From the NCBI GenBank assembly GCA_017307855.1, contig JAFKGD010000002.1, forward strand, positions 1 through 64,000: a stretch of DNA of 64,000 nucleotides. Direction: 5' to 3'. The position numbers were made by a program, and so were the translations under genes. Numbering within the stretch: position 1 is the first letter of the stretch; the number at the start of each line of letters is the position of its first letter. Source of the stretch: Burkholderiales bacterium. Lineage in GTDB: Bacteria; Pseudomonadota; Gammaproteobacteria; Burkholderiales; Burkholderiaceae_C. The notes under the pieces are model-generated. The model was not told the DNA's origin and did not search any database. It worked only from the letters and a program-made list of their open reading frames with translations. Positions 8,536 through 17,835 of the stretch are shown one piece after another.

Positions 8536-10185
8536 ATGCATCACTTGATGAAGAACAGACCGCCGATGGGCTGCAAGGCCGTGTGCTTTGCGGTGCTGGC
8601 ATTCGCGGCGCAGGCGGGCATGGCGCAGGCGCCAGAGCCGGCGCCATCCGTGTCGTCCGAAGCGGCAGCACCTGCGCCGGCTGCGGAGGATACCCGCAAA
8701 GTCGACATCGCGGAATACATCGTGCGCGGCAACACCGTGCTGGACGTGCGCGCGATCGAGAAGGCCGTGACGCCGTTCCTCGGCCCGCAGCGCACCCTGA
8801 AGGACATGGAAGGTGCGCGCGACGCGCTGCTGGCGGCCTACCAGGCCCAGGGCTTCCAGTCCGTCTACGTCGACCTGCCCGAGCAGCAGGTGACGGAAGG
8901 TGTCGTGTTCCTGCAGGTGAGTGAGACCAAGGTTGGGCGCGTGCGCGTGGTGGGCTCGGAGTACACCTCGCCGATGGAGGTGCGCAACCAAGTGCCCGCC
9001 CTCAAAGAGGGTGAGGTGCCGAACTTCACGCAGGCGCAGACCGAACTCACCGCGCTCAACCGGGGCCCCAAACGCCAGGTGATGCCGCTGGTCAAGCAAG
9101 GGGCGCTGCCCGGCACCATGGATGTCGATCTGAAGGTGGACGATCAGAGCCCGTGGCGCGCGAGCGTGGGCCTGAACAACGACTACAGCGCGGACACCAA
9201 GGAGTTGCGCGCCACCGCCTCGATCGGCCATGACAACCTCTGGCAACGGGGACACAGCGCGTCGCTGAGCTTCTTCGGCGCGCCGCAGGACCTGGACGAG
9301 ACGCAGGTCTTCTCCGCGTCCTATACCGCGCCTCTGGCCGGCACCAACTGGAGCCTGGAAGCGTCGGGCTACGTGTCCGACAGCAACGTGGCGACAGTGG
9401 GCGGCACCAACGTGCTCGGCAAGGGTCATTCGATCGGCCTGAAGGCGACGTACACCGTGCCGGACACGGGCAGTTGGTACCACGCCTTCAGCTTTGGCGT
9501 GGACCTGAAGAACAACAAAGAAGCCATCCGCCTTGGTGGCTCCACGGACGATGTGCCACTCAAGTACGCACCGTTCACCCTGGGCTATTCCGGCTTCCAC
9601 CAAGGCGAGCGCAGCCAGGTCGGTCTGGGCCTGTCGCTGGTCGCCGGAACGAGCAGCTTTCTTGGCTATGGGAGCGATGCGCTCGCGTTCGACTACAAGC
9701 GCTACAAGGCCTCGCCGAGCTTCATGCTGGTCAAGGCCGACGTGAACGGCAGCTACAACCTGGCCAACGACTGGCAGCTTGGCTTCAGGGGGGCGGCGCA
9801 GCTCACAGATTCGCCCTTGGTATCGGGTGAGCAGATGGCCGCGGGCGGCATGAACTCGGTGCGTGGCTACCTCTCGGCCGAGGCGACGGGCGACTACGGC
9901 CTTGTGGGCTCGCTGGAGTTGCGCTCCAAGCCACTCACGTTCCTCAACCCCTGGGTGGAGAGCTGGCGCGTGTACGCCTTCGTCGACGCCGCGCGGCTGC
10001 GCCTGCGCAGCCCGCTGGCCGAACAGGACGACCGCTTCTCGTTGAGTTCGGTTGGCGTGGGCACGAGCTTCAGGCTGGGCCAGTACGTCGCCGGCCGCAT
10101 CGACATCGGCTACCCGCTCAAGGCGGGGCCGCGCACCGAACGCCACGACCCGCGCGTGAACTTCAACCTGAGCGCGAGCTACTGA
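8536..10185 (+). CDS. Two-partner secretion outer-membrane transporter (TpsB, ShlB/FhaC/HecB family)
   Basis: 549 residues from ATG 8536, chosen because a signal peptide (AVCFAVLAFAAQAGMAQA) follows at once; the frame is open further upstream. Residues about 50-210 form POTRA-like repeats (IAEYIVRGNTVLDVRAIEKAV and VGRVRVVGSEYTS). The rest is a 16-stranded-barrel type sequence with the family motif VRGY near residue 441 and a C-terminal aromatic (NLSASY). It moves a TpsA exoprotein with an N-terminal TPS domain across the outer membrane. No TpsA lies beside it; the only one in the window starts at 45234. It heads an operon with DUF2341-ExbB, ExbD and TonB, as in the PdtB locus of Pseudomonas aeruginosa. 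Confidence 0.9.
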   Translation: MHHLMKNRPPMGCKAVCFAVLAFAAQAGMAQAPEPAPSVSSEAAAPAPAAEDTRKVDIAEYIVRGNTVLDVRAIEKAVTPFLGPQRTLKDMEGARDALLAAYQAQGFQSVYVDLPEQQVTEGVVFLQVSETKVGRVRVVGSEYTSPMEVRNQVPALKEGEVPNFTQAQTELTALNRGPKRQVMPLVKQGALPGTMDVDLKVDDQSPWRASVGLNNDYSADTKELRATASIGHDNLWQRGHSASLSFFGAPQDLDETQVFSASYTAPLAGTNWSLEASGYVSDSNVATVGGTNVLGKGHSIGLKATYTVPDTGSWYHAFSFGVDLKNNKEAIRLGGSTDDVPLKYAPFTLGYSGFHQGERSQVGLGLSLVAGTSSFLGYGSDALAFDYKRYKASPSFMLVKADVNGSYNLANDWQLGFRGAAQLTDSPLVSGEQMAAGGMNSVRGYLSAEATGDYGLVGSLELRSKPLTFLNPWVESWRVYAFVDAARLRLRSPLAEQDDRFSLSSVGVGTSFRLGQYVAGRIDIGYPLKAGPRTERHDPRVNFNLSASY

Positions 10186-10255
10186 TCGGCGATCCATGAA
10201 CACGCCATCCATCTCTTCACCCATTCATCTTCTGAGTCTTCGGAGTACCTTTGCC

Positions 10256-12121
10256 ATGAGACGCATCTTCTTTGTCCTGCTCACGCTGGTGAGCACCCTC
10301 CTGCCGGGCATGGCCCACGCTTGGTGGCAAGCCGAATGGGCTTACCGCAAGCCCATCACCATCGACGGCGGCCCGCAGGCCGGCGCGATCGGGGGGGATG
10401 CGGGCCGCACGCCCGTGCTGGTGCGCCTGCACACCGGCAACTTCAGCTTCGAGGGTGTGAGTGAGACCGGTGCCGACCTGCGCTTCATCGCTGGCGATGA
10501 CAAGACCGTGCTCAACCACCAGATCGAGCAGTTCGATCCGCTGCTGGGCATGGCGCTGATCTGGGTGGATGTGCCCTCGGTGGGTGCGGGCGCCCCGCAG
10601 CAACTGTGGATGTACTACGGCAACCCCAAAGCGCCGGCCTCGGGCAACGGCCAACGCACCTTCGATCCGGACTACACGCTGGTCTACCACTTCGCCGAGG
10701 CCAACATGCCGCCGCGCGACACGACGGCTTTCGGCAACCACGGCCAGACCGCGGTGGTGAGCGCCGAGGGCACCGTGCTGGGGCGGGGCGCGCAACTGGG
10801 TCGCGAGCCGCTGATGCTGCCGGCCTCGCCTTCGCTGGAGCAGGCCGCGGGCGGCGCGTTCACGTTCTCCGCCTGGATCAAGCCCGAGCAGCTCGGTGCG
10901 CAGCAGGTGGTCTATGCGCGCCGCGACGGCGCCAACGAACTCGTGATCGGGATCGACCAGGGCGTGCCCTTCGTGCAGGTCAACGGCCAGCGCAGCGCAC
11001 CGGGCCAGCCGATCCAGGCCGGCCAGTGGTCGCACCTCGCGCTCAAGGCCGACGGCCAGAATCTAGCGCTCTATGTGGGTGGCCGCTCCGCCGCATCCCT
11101 GGCCGCGGCACTGCCCGCCTTGAAGACATCGGCGGCCATCGGTGGGGACGTGGCGGGTGGGACCGCTGCTACGCCTGCGGCCACCGCTTTCGCCGCATTC
11201 ACGGGTGCCATCGATGAAGTGCGTGTGTCCAAGGTCGCGCGTCCAGATGTGCTGCTGCTGGCCGATGCCGTCTCGCAGGGCGCCGACTCGCGGCTGACCG
11301 CCTTCGGTGCGGATGAACAGCAGGCCGGCAAGAGCCACTTCGGCTTCATCCTGGCCGCCATGCCGCTGGACGCCTGGATCGTTGTCGCCCTCCTGGGCCT
11401 GATGATGGTCATGTCCTGGGCGATCATGATCGGCAAGGGCCGCAGTTATGGCGCCACCTCGCGCGCCAACGCCGCCTTCATGGAGCACTTCCATGAAGCC
11501 GCGGGTGCACCGCTGGACCGCCTCGCGGTGAGCAACAGTGTGCCGCAACAGGTCAAGAACGATTCGTCGCTCTGGCGCCTGTACGAGGTGGCGATCGGCG
11601 AGATGCGCCGCCGCCACGACCGCGGATACGACCTCAATTCGGTCTCCACCGCCACGATCGGCGCGATCCGCGCGGCCATGGACGGTGTAATGGTGCGCGA
11701 GAACGAGCGCATGTCCAAGCGCATGAACTGGCTCTCGACCACCATCGAAGGCGCGCCTTACGTGGGCCTGTTCGGCACGGTGATCGGGATCATGCTGGTG
11801 TTCGTGGTGGCCGCGATGGCCGGTGCCGTGGACATCAACTCGGTCGCACCTGGTATGGCAGCGGCGCTCCTGTGTACCGCCGCCGGCCTGGGCGTCGCGA
11901 TTCCTGCGCTCTTTGGCTACAACTGGCTCGCGTCGCGCTCGGATGCGATTGGCGCCGACATGGCGGTGTTCGTGGACGAGTTCGTGACGCGCCTGGCCGA
12001 AGAGCAAGGTGAAGGCCGTACGACGCCGCAAGCCGCAAGCCCCAACACCGTGGAGCGTAAGCGCAGCGGACCGGCCGGCGAAGGCCCGAGCTGGATCAGC
12101 TCGCCCACGCTTCCCGCCTGA
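10256..12121 (+). CDS. DUF2341-LamG-ExbB fusion (MotA/TolQ/ExbB proton channel)
   Basis: 621 residues from ATG 10256, preceded by GGAG; the frame starts at 10196 but the signal peptide (ending MAHA) begins at 10256. A periplasmic DUF2341 module (about 25-140, LWMYYGNP) is followed by a LamG-like beta domain (about 160-330). A first membrane helix near 360-385 (DAWIVVALLGLMMVMSW) precedes an ExbB/TolQ domain with further helices (VGLFGTVIGIMLVF). The unit should be an inner-membrane stator that powers TonB with proton motive force. The large periplasmic extension is unusual for ExbB and suggests binding to a carbohydrate or a secreted partner. The Pseudomonas ExbB2 next to PdtB has a comparable place. 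Confidence 0.88.
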   Translation: MRRIFFVLLTLVSTLLPGMAHAWWQAEWAYRKPITIDGGPQAGAIGGDAGRTPVLVRLHTGNFSFEGVSETGADLRFIAGDDKTVLNHQIEQFDPLLGMALIWVDVPSVGAGAPQQLWMYYGNPKAPASGNGQRTFDPDYTLVYHFAEANMPPRDTTAFGNHGQTAVVSAEGTVLGRGAQLGREPLMLPASPSLEQAAGGAFTFSAWIKPEQLGAQQVVYARRDGANELVIGIDQGVPFVQVNGQRSAPGQPIQAGQWSHLALKADGQNLALYVGGRSAASLAAALPALKTSAAIGGDVAGGTAATPAATAFAAFTGAIDEVRVSKVARPDVLLLADAVSQGADSRLTAFGADEQQAGKSHFGFILAAMPLDAWIVVALLGLMMVMSWAIMIGKGRSYGATSRANAAFMEHFHEAAGAPLDRLAVSNSVPQQVKNDSSLWRLYEVAIGEMRRRHDRGYDLNSVSTATIGAIRAAMDGVMVRENERMSKRMNWLSTTIEGAPYVGLFGTVIGIMLVFVVAAMAGAVDINSVAPGMAAALLCTAAGLGVAIPALFGYNWLASRSDAIGADMAVFVDEFVTRLAEEQGEGRTTPQAASPNTVERKRSGPAGEGPSWISSPTLPA

Positions 12122-12134
12122 GGCGCAGACGACC

Positions 12135-12545
12135 ATGTCCAATGCAGCCAAATTCGGTACCAAGAAGCGCGCGGGCGGCATCAACATCACGCCTTTCGTG
12201 GACGTGCTGTTGGTGGTGCTGGTGATCTTCATCCTCACCAGCAACGCCAGCATTCCGGGCATCAAGGTCGATCTGCCCAAGGCCAGTTCCTCCGTGGCGC
12301 TGGAAAAGCCCAAGACCAAGGCCATCACGATCGACAACGGCGGTCAGGTGTTCCTGGACGCCTACCCGGTGTCGCTGCCCGAACTGGAAGAGCGCCTGCG
12401 CACAGAGAAGGCCTTGAGCCCGGATTTCCCCGTGATCGTGCGCGGCGACGCGCAGGTGCAGTACGCCAAGGTGGTCGAGGTGCTGGACCTGCTGCGCCGC
12501 ATCGAGCTCAACCAGGTCGGTCTGGTGACCGGCAAGCCATCGTGA
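12135..12545 (+). CDS. exbD: Biopolymer transport protein ExbD
   Basis: 136 residues. A single N-terminal membrane helix (INITPFVDVLLVVLVIFIL) carries the conserved Asp23 that takes part in proton transfer. The periplasmic domain ends in LNQVGLVTG, the usual ExbD/TolR terminus. The ATG at 12135 lies 13 bases after the ExbB-fusion stop and fits the family start; a longer frame from 12009 overlaps the upstream gene. It should form the ExbB-ExbD motor with the preceding gene and energise the following TonB. Confidence 0.93.
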   Translation: MSNAAKFGTKKRAGGINITPFVDVLLVVLVIFILTSNASIPGIKVDLPKASSSVALEKPKTKAITIDNGGQVFLDAYPVSLPELEERLRTEKALSPDFPVIVRGDAQVQYAKVVEVLDLLRRIELNQVGLVTGKPS

Positions 12546-12555
12546 GGGAGCCATC

Positions 12556-13281
12556 GTGAACCTTGCCAACCCAAGCAGCCATCGGCGCACGCCCTCGGGC
12601 GCGGTCAGCGTGTGGCATCGCTGGGGCGGATGGATCATCGGCGCTGTGCTGCTGGCGCTGCTCGCGGCACTGGTCTGGTACCTGCTGTCCGACACAGCAG
12701 GTCAGAAGCGCCAGGTCGCGGATGCCCCCACGCTGATGCTGCCGCCGCCTCCACCGCCCCCGCCCGAACCGGAAAAGCTGCCGGAGCCCGAGATCGAGCC
12801 GGTCAAGCCCGAAGTGGTCGAACCAGAAATCACCCCTGTGGAGCCGCTGGAGCCACCCAAGGACGATGCGCCTCCCAGTCCGTCGCAGGATTTGGGTGAC
12901 CCGGTGACGATGGATGGTCCGGCCCAGGCCGGCACCGATGCTTTTGGCGTCCCGGCAGGACGCGGCGGCGGCACGACCGGCGGCACCGGTCAGGGGGGCC
13001 TGGGCAGCGGCAGCTATGCGCGCTACATCGCCAGTGCGCTGCAGCAGGGCCTGGCGCGCGACGCGCGCACGCGCAACCTGGTCTTCGAGGACATCCAGAT
13101 TGATCTGTGGCTGGACGCCAGCGGCAAAACGACGCGGGTGCAACTCGTCAAGGGCACAGGCAAAACCAACATCGACGAGGCGGTGCTCGCCATGGTGCGC
13201 GAACTCAACCGCATCGACGAGAGCCCACCGGCCTCCCAGCGCTTCCCGATGCGCGTGTCCATGAAGGGGCGTCGCCCATGA
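12556..13281 (+). CDS. tonB: TonB-family energy transducer
   Basis: 241 residues with a GTG start 10 bases after exbD. One membrane anchor (IIGAVLLALLAALVWYLL, about 27-44) is followed by a long Pro/Glu-rich spacer (PPPPPPPPEPEKLPEPEIEP and onward) and a C-terminal TonB-type domain (about 150-240; YARYIASALQQ, DLWLDASGKTTRVQL). TonB passes energy from ExbBD to outer-membrane partners. Here the partner may be the porin or TpsB, since no TonB-dependent receptor is in the window. The last bases ATGA overlap the next start. Confidence 0.88.
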   Translation: MNLANPSSHRRTPSGAVSVWHRWGGWIIGAVLLALLAALVWYLLSDTAGQKRQVADAPTLMLPPPPPPPPEPEKLPEPEIEPVKPEVVEPEITPVEPLEPPKDDAPPSPSQDLGDPVTMDGPAQAGTDAFGVPAGRGGGTTGGTGQGGLGSGSYARYIASALQQGLARDARTRNLVFEDIQIDLWLDASGKTTRVQLVKGTGKTNIDEAVLAMVRELNRIDESPPASQRFPMRVSMKGRRP

Positions 13282-15206
13282 GCCCCGTCGCTGCACCGCC
13301 GTCTTCGTCAATCCACTTTTTGAGCACATCGATGAACACAACAGACATTCTCCAGCGGCCGCTGCCTGCGGCGCGCATGAAACGCCCCACGGCGCGTGCA
13401 GGCCATGGTGGTCACGCCGCCCGTGCGGCCGGCACCGCCCTCACGATCCAGAAACTGGCCGTGGCCTCCGCCATCGCCTTGCTGGGCATGGCGGGCAGCG
13501 CCCACGCGCAGCAGGCCGCCGCTACCGTGCAGCCCGGCGACAGCGCCATGGTGCGCCTGATCCGCGGCCTGATCCAGAGCGGCACGCTGGCCAAGGACGT
13601 GGGCGAAGCGCTGCTCGCGCAGGCACAGACCGAGGCGCTGGCCGCTCAGCAGGCGCAGCGCCAGGCAGCGGCGTCTGCTGCAGCCAGTGTGGCCGGTGCT
13701 GGGGCTGCAGGCTCCACCGCCGCGAGCGCTCTGCGCGTGGAACCCGGCGACGTGCGCGTTCCCTACATCTCGCAGACCGTGCGCGACCAGATCCGCGACG
13801 AGGTCAAGAGCGAGGTCATGGCGCAGGCCAAGACCGAAGGCTGGGCCGCCCCCAACGAGACGCCCGAATGGAGCAAGCGCATCCGCTTCGAGGGCGACGT
13901 GCGCGTGCGCAACGAATCGCGCAGCTTCGCGGGCAACAACAGCAACATCGAGATCAACTGGCCAGCCGTCAACGACGGAAGCGGCTACGACGTCAACGAA
14001 AACACGAACCTCGCGTTGCCCCCGCTGCTCAATACACGCCAGAACCGCAACAACCAGTTCCGTGCGCGGGCGCGCCTGGGGGTGTTCGCGGACATTTCCG
14101 AACAGACCAAGGCGGGCGTGCGCCTCGCCTCGGGCAGCGACGACAGCCCGGTGTCCACCACGCAGACGCTGGGCGGCGGCCTGAGCAAGAAGAGCGTCTG
14201 GCTCGACCAGATGTGGCTGTCGTACAAGCCGGTCGAATGGCTCAATGTGACCGCCGGCCGGTTCGGCAATCCCTTCGTCTCGTCCGATGCGCTGTTCTCC
14301 AACGACCTGAACTTCGACGGCATTGCCGCGCAGTTCGACAAGACGCTGGCCAACAAGGACGTTTCATTGTTCGGCACCGTGGGCCTGATCCCGCTGGAGT
14401 ATTCCTCCAACAACGCGCCCAGCCACAGCCAGAACAAGATGGGCAGCGAGAACAAGTGGCTCTTCGGCGCGCAGGTGGGCGCGAACTGGAAACTCAATGA
14501 CGACAACCGCCTGCGCGGTGCCGTTGCCTACTACAACTTCAACAACGTCAGCGGCAAGGTCTCCGAACCCTGTGCGCTCTACGCCGGCGCCGAGGGCTGC
14601 AGCACCGACTGGTCGCGCCCGGCCTTCATGCAAAAGGGCAACACCCTCATGCTGTTGCGCAACATCGCGCTCGATCCCACGAATCCGGCCAACACCCCCA
14701 TGCCGCAGTACGTCGGCCTGGCCTCGCGCTTCCAGTTGCTCGACCTCAATGCCCGCTGGGACACCAAGGTCGCAGGCTACGGCCTGCGCCTGGACGCCAA
14801 CTACATCCGTAACCTCGCCTACGACGAGAACAAGATGTTCGCCCGTGCGCGCGGTGGCATCGTGAACAACTATGGGCCGACCGGTGGCACGAGCCAGGCT
14901 GACTTCAAGAGCGGGGGCAACGCCTACAGCTTGCAGGCCACCTTCGGCAAGCCCAGCCCTTCCCAGCGCGGCGACTGGAACGTGCTCGCGGGCTACAAAC
15001 GCATCGAGCCCGATGCAATGCCCGACGGCTACAACGACTCCATCTTCCACGGCGGCGGCACGAATGCGCGCGGCTACTTCATCGGCGGCTCCTACGCGCT
15101 GGACAAGAACATGTGGTTCAGCGGCCGTTGGACGGCGACCAAGGAGGTGTATGGCCCACCGGTGTCGATCGACACGCTGCAGGTCGAATTCAACGCACGG
15201 TTCTGA
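13278..15206 (+). CDS. Putative outer-membrane porin
   Basis: 642 residues if read from ATG 13278, which overlaps the tonB stop (ATGA); ATG 13332 is an alternative. A signal sequence ends in GSAHAQQ. Residues about 70-160 are Ala/Gln-rich and probably helical, and the rest is beta-barrel-like with alternating aromatic residues and a terminal Phe (VEFNARF). The pattern matches the putative-porin family often found beside DUF2341-ExbB/ExbD/TonB genes. It may be the outer-membrane partner of this TonB complex; the solute is unknown. The long N-terminal helical region before the barrel could span the periplasm. Confidence 0.82.
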   Translation: MSPVAAPPSSSIHFLSTSMNTTDILQRPLPAARMKRPTARAGHGGHAARAAGTALTIQKLAVASAIALLGMAGSAHAQQAAATVQPGDSAMVRLIRGLIQSGTLAKDVGEALLAQAQTEALAAQQAQRQAAASAAASVAGAGAAGSTAASALRVEPGDVRVPYISQTVRDQIRDEVKSEVMAQAKTEGWAAPNETPEWSKRIRFEGDVRVRNESRSFAGNNSNIEINWPAVNDGSGYDVNENTNLALPPLLNTRQNRNNQFRARARLGVFADISEQTKAGVRLASGSDDSPVSTTQTLGGGLSKKSVWLDQMWLSYKPVEWLNVTAGRFGNPFVSSDALFSNDLNFDGIAAQFDKTLANKDVSLFGTVGLIPLEYSSNNAPSHSQNKMGSENKWLFGAQVGANWKLNDDNRLRGAVAYYNFNNVSGKVSEPCALYAGAEGCSTDWSRPAFMQKGNTLMLLRNIALDPTNPANTPMPQYVGLASRFQLLDLNARWDTKVAGYGLRLDANYIRNLAYDENKMFARARGGIVNNYGPTGGTSQADFKSGGNAYSLQATFGKPSPSQRGDWNVLAGYKRIEPDAMPDGYNDSIFHGGGTNARGYFIGGSYALDKNMWFSGRWTATKEVYGPPVSIDTLQVEFNARF

Positions 15207-15216
15207 GGAGCGAGTC

Positions 15217-16011
15217 TTGAGTACCACATCTCACTTTGAGTCAGGGGTGCCCTCGCCGGGCAAGCCCGGACGCTGGAAGTCACTGGCGCTGGGTGTCCTG
15301 CTCGCCTGCGCGGGTATGAGCGCCTCGGCGCAGGCGCAGCAAGGCCAGAGCATGGAAGAGCGCCTGCGCGCTCAGCTTCGCATCACGACCTCGCAACTGC
15401 AGCAGGCGCAAAACGAGTTGGCTGCGCTCAAGGCCGGCGGCACGGCGGCAGGGTCCTCTGCAGCACCAGCCGCCGCACCCTCCGCATCTGCGGCCGAAGT
15501 CGATGCGCTGAAGAAAGAACTCGCCCAGGCCCGTGCCCAACTGCGCACCGCGCAGCAGGCCAACGCCCGGGTGACGGAGGACTCCGAACAACTGCGCACG
15601 CAGGCCCAGGCCGCCACTGAGAGGGCCGCTGGGCAGGTGGCCCAGTTCCGCAGTGCCTACGACGAACTTCTGAAACTGGCGCGGGCGTCCGAAGCGGAGC
15701 GCCAGCGCCTGGCCAGCGAGACGACCCTGCAGCGCACCGCGCTCACGCAATGCGAGGCCAAGAACACGCAGCTCTACGCGGTGGGCCAGGAAATCCTGAA
15801 AGCCTATGAAACGATGGATGTCGGCAGTGTGATGGCCTCTCGCCAGCCCTTCGCCGCGCAGAGCCGCGTGAAGTTTGAGCAGATCGCGCAGCAGTACGGC
15901 GACAAGCTCTACGAGGGGCGCTTCGACGCGCGCAGCGTGACCGTCCCTGCTCCTGCTCCTGCTTCAGCTCCCGCAAGCCCACAGTCTGAGCCAGCCAAGT
16001 CTTCCCCATGA
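15217..16011 (+). CDS. Periplasmic coiled-coil protein
   Basis: 264 residues from a TTG start at 15217 with GAGGAG six bases before it; no ATG or GTG fits. A signal peptide (ALGVLLACAGMSASAQAQQ) leads to a long coiled coil (about 45-170; heptads such as LKKELAQARAQLRTAQQ). The C-terminal part (YAVGQEILKAYETM, FEQIAQQYGDKLYEG) looks globular, followed by an Ala/Pro tail. Its place after the porin suggests an envelope assembly or scaffolding role, by analogy with genes next to Pdt-type secretion loci. No enzyme motif is seen. Confidence 0.75.
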   Translation: MSTTSHFESGVPSPGKPGRWKSLALGVLLACAGMSASAQAQQGQSMEERLRAQLRITTSQLQQAQNELAALKAGGTAAGSSAAPAAAPSASAAEVDALKKELAQARAQLRTAQQANARVTEDSEQLRTQAQAATERAAGQVAQFRSAYDELLKLARASEAERQRLASETTLQRTALTQCEAKNTQLYAVGQEILKAYETMDVGSVMASRQPFAAQSRVKFEQIAQQYGDKLYEGRFDARSVTVPAPAPASAPASPQSEPAKSSP

Positions 16012-16196
16012 TCCCTGATGAGGACTCCTTCACCCCCTCCAACAGCTTCCTGCTGCTGGGGACCGAAAGCCTCGCGCTGTGGCGGTATAGCCGAGCACAG
16101 CGGGAGGGGTTCCGCAGAGAGGGCCCGCCAGCGGACCCGGCCGGTCCAACCTGCGGGGCGAAGATCCTTGATACCGCAAAGAGAGAAGTGAATCGC

Positions 16197-17144
16197 ATGA
16201 GAATCAAATCCCTGAACCTGCTTCCTCCGGTGCGTGCCGCGGCCGGTGTGTTGCTGGCCTCGTGTCTCGGTGCCGCGTCGGCGCAAGCGCCGGTGGCGCC
16301 TGCGACCCCGGCCGCGGACAAGGTGGTGGCCCGACTGGGCGAGGTCACCGTGGGCCAAGGCGAGATCGAACGCCTGCTGCAGAGCATGCCCGAGGCCGAG
16401 CGCGCTGCGGTGAAGGCCAACCGGGCCAGCATCGAAGGCTGGTTGCGCCAGCGTGTGGCCAGCGAGGCCTTGCTGCGCGAAGCGCAGAGCAAGGGCTGGG
16501 CGGATCGTCCCGAGATTCGCGCGCGCATCGACGCCGCCCTGCGCGAGTACACAGCACGCCTGGTCTCGACCGCCTACCTGGAGTCGGTCACCCAGGTGCC
16601 CGCCGGCTATCCATCGGACGCGGAGGTCGCCGCAGCTTACGAGCAGGGCAAAGCGAACTTCGGCTTGCCGGCGGCATACCGTGTCGCGCAGATCTACCTG
16701 GCGGCACCGGCGGGCGATGCCGCGGCAGTGGCGAAGGTTCGCGAGGAAGCGGGCAAGCTCGCCGCCCAGGCGCGCCAGGGCGACTTCGCGGCGCTGGCGC
16801 GCAGCCGTTCGCAGGATGCGCGCAGCGCCGAGCGCGGTGGCGAAGTCGGCCTGCTGCCGCTCGCACAGATGCTGCCCGAGGTGCGCGAGACGGTGGCCCG
16901 GTTGAAGCCCGGCCAGGTCAGCGATGCGGTGCAGTCCGGCTCGGGCTTCCACGTGCTCAAGCTGCTGGAAGCGCAGCCTGCGCGCACGGCCACGCTCGAA
17001 GAAATCAAACCCCGCCTGCAGGCCGTTTTGCGCCAGCAACGTCAGCAGCAACTGGCTCAGGCCTATCTGGCTGGTCTTGTCCCGGCGGGCAGCCTGAACA
17101 TCGACAGTGCGGCACTCGACGCTGCACTGCAGAAAGTCAACTAG
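16197..17144 (+). CDS. Periplasmic parvulin-type peptidyl-prolyl isomerase (PpiC/SurA-like)
   Basis: 315 residues from ATG 16197 after an AGAGAGAAG ribosome binding site. A signal peptide ends in AASAQA. An N-terminal helical chaperone-like part (about 45-150) precedes a parvulin domain (about 160-260) with YRVAQIYLAAP, GGEVGLLPLAQMLPEV and GSGFHVLKL. It should assist folding or keep the exoprotein secretion-competent in the periplasm. A PpiC-type gene also accompanies the PdtA/PdtB cluster of Pseudomonas aeruginosa, which supports the functional link to TPS. Confidence 0.88.
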   Translation: MRIKSLNLLPPVRAAAGVLLASCLGAASAQAPVAPATPAADKVVARLGEVTVGQGEIERLLQSMPEAERAAVKANRASIEGWLRQRVASEALLREAQSKGWADRPEIRARIDAALREYTARLVSTAYLESVTQVPAGYPSDAEVAAAYEQGKANFGLPAAYRVAQIYLAAPAGDAAAVAKVREEAGKLAAQARQGDFAALARSRSQDARSAERGGEVGLLPLAQMLPEVRETVARLKPGQVSDAVQSGSGFHVLKLLEAQPARTATLEEIKPRLQAVLRQQRQQQLAQAYLAGLVPAGSLNIDSAALDAALQKVN

Positions 17145-17252
17145 GCCGCCGTGGTCGCGGCGGCTGTCTAAAGACAACCTGGCGGCCACGACATCCATTC
17201 CCGCGCTCTTTTCTTCCGAACCGTCCCTTCTCACACCTTATCTGGTTATCCC

Positions 17253-17804
17253 ATGAGCAAACAATCGACCTCTCCCGAAATCCCCGCTCAACTTCAATCC
17301 GACCTGCTGCGCGCCGTCACGAGCGAGCAGGTCTCGGACGCCATCAAGGCCGCGGGCTGCGCCGTGACCGCGGTCGAGCAGGATGGCGCCGTTCGCCTGC
17401 ACAGCGCCAGCCACGGTGTCGGCTTCCAGGTCCTGTGGGGCAATGCCCAGGCGCCTGGTCAATACGTGGACTTCACCCTGAGCTGCCCGCTGCGCGTGCA
17501 GGGCGGCACGTTGCCAGAGGGCGTGCTCGCCGACTGGCACCGCAGCAAGCGCTTCGCGCGCGTGGCCCAGCACGGCGACTTCGTGGTCCTGGAAATGGAC
17601 GTGATCGCCGCCGGTGGCGTGAGCCCGGCACATCTCGCGCTAAACATCCAGTTGTGGACACAGATGATGGGACAGTTCTTTCTGCACCTGCGCAACTACC
17701 GCACGGCAGAGTCCAACGAGATCCCGCAAGCCGCTGGAGCGGCTTCGGATTCTGCCGCCTTCTCGGATGCCGCCACCGAGGCCACTGGATCCGCCTCGGC
17801 CTGA
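17253..17804 (+). CDS. YbjN-domain protein
   Basis: 183 cytoplasmic residues. An N-terminal amphipathic part (VTSEQVSDAIKAAGCAV) leads to beta-rich sequence and a helix with HLALNIQLWTQMMGQFFLHLRNY, the pattern of YbjN-like proteins (distantly related to type III secretion chaperones). An Ala/Ser-rich tail follows. No signal peptide is present. The family role is poorly known; a chaperone-like function in the cytoplasm for the giant exoprotein is possible but is inference from position. Confidence 0.72.
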   Translation: MSKQSTSPEIPAQLQSDLLRAVTSEQVSDAIKAAGCAVTAVEQDGAVRLHSASHGVGFQVLWGNAQAPGQYVDFTLSCPLRVQGGTLPEGVLADWHRSKRFARVAQHGDFVVLEMDVIAAGGVSPAHLALNIQLWTQMMGQFFLHLRNYRTAESNEIPQAAGAASDSAAFSDAATEATGSASA

Positions 17805-17835
17805 GTGCCTTGCCAAGCCCGGAAGGGGGTGAACC

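Noticed and set aside
8293-10224. 643-codon minus-strand open frame
   Set aside because: Lies antisense to the clear TpsB gene; composition is His/Arg/Val-rich as expected of a GC-driven shadow, with no motif or ribosome binding site.
16008-16196. Upstream extension of the PpiC frame
   Set aside because: Extends past the signal peptide, has no coding character, and ATG 16197 with its ribosome binding site fits the family.
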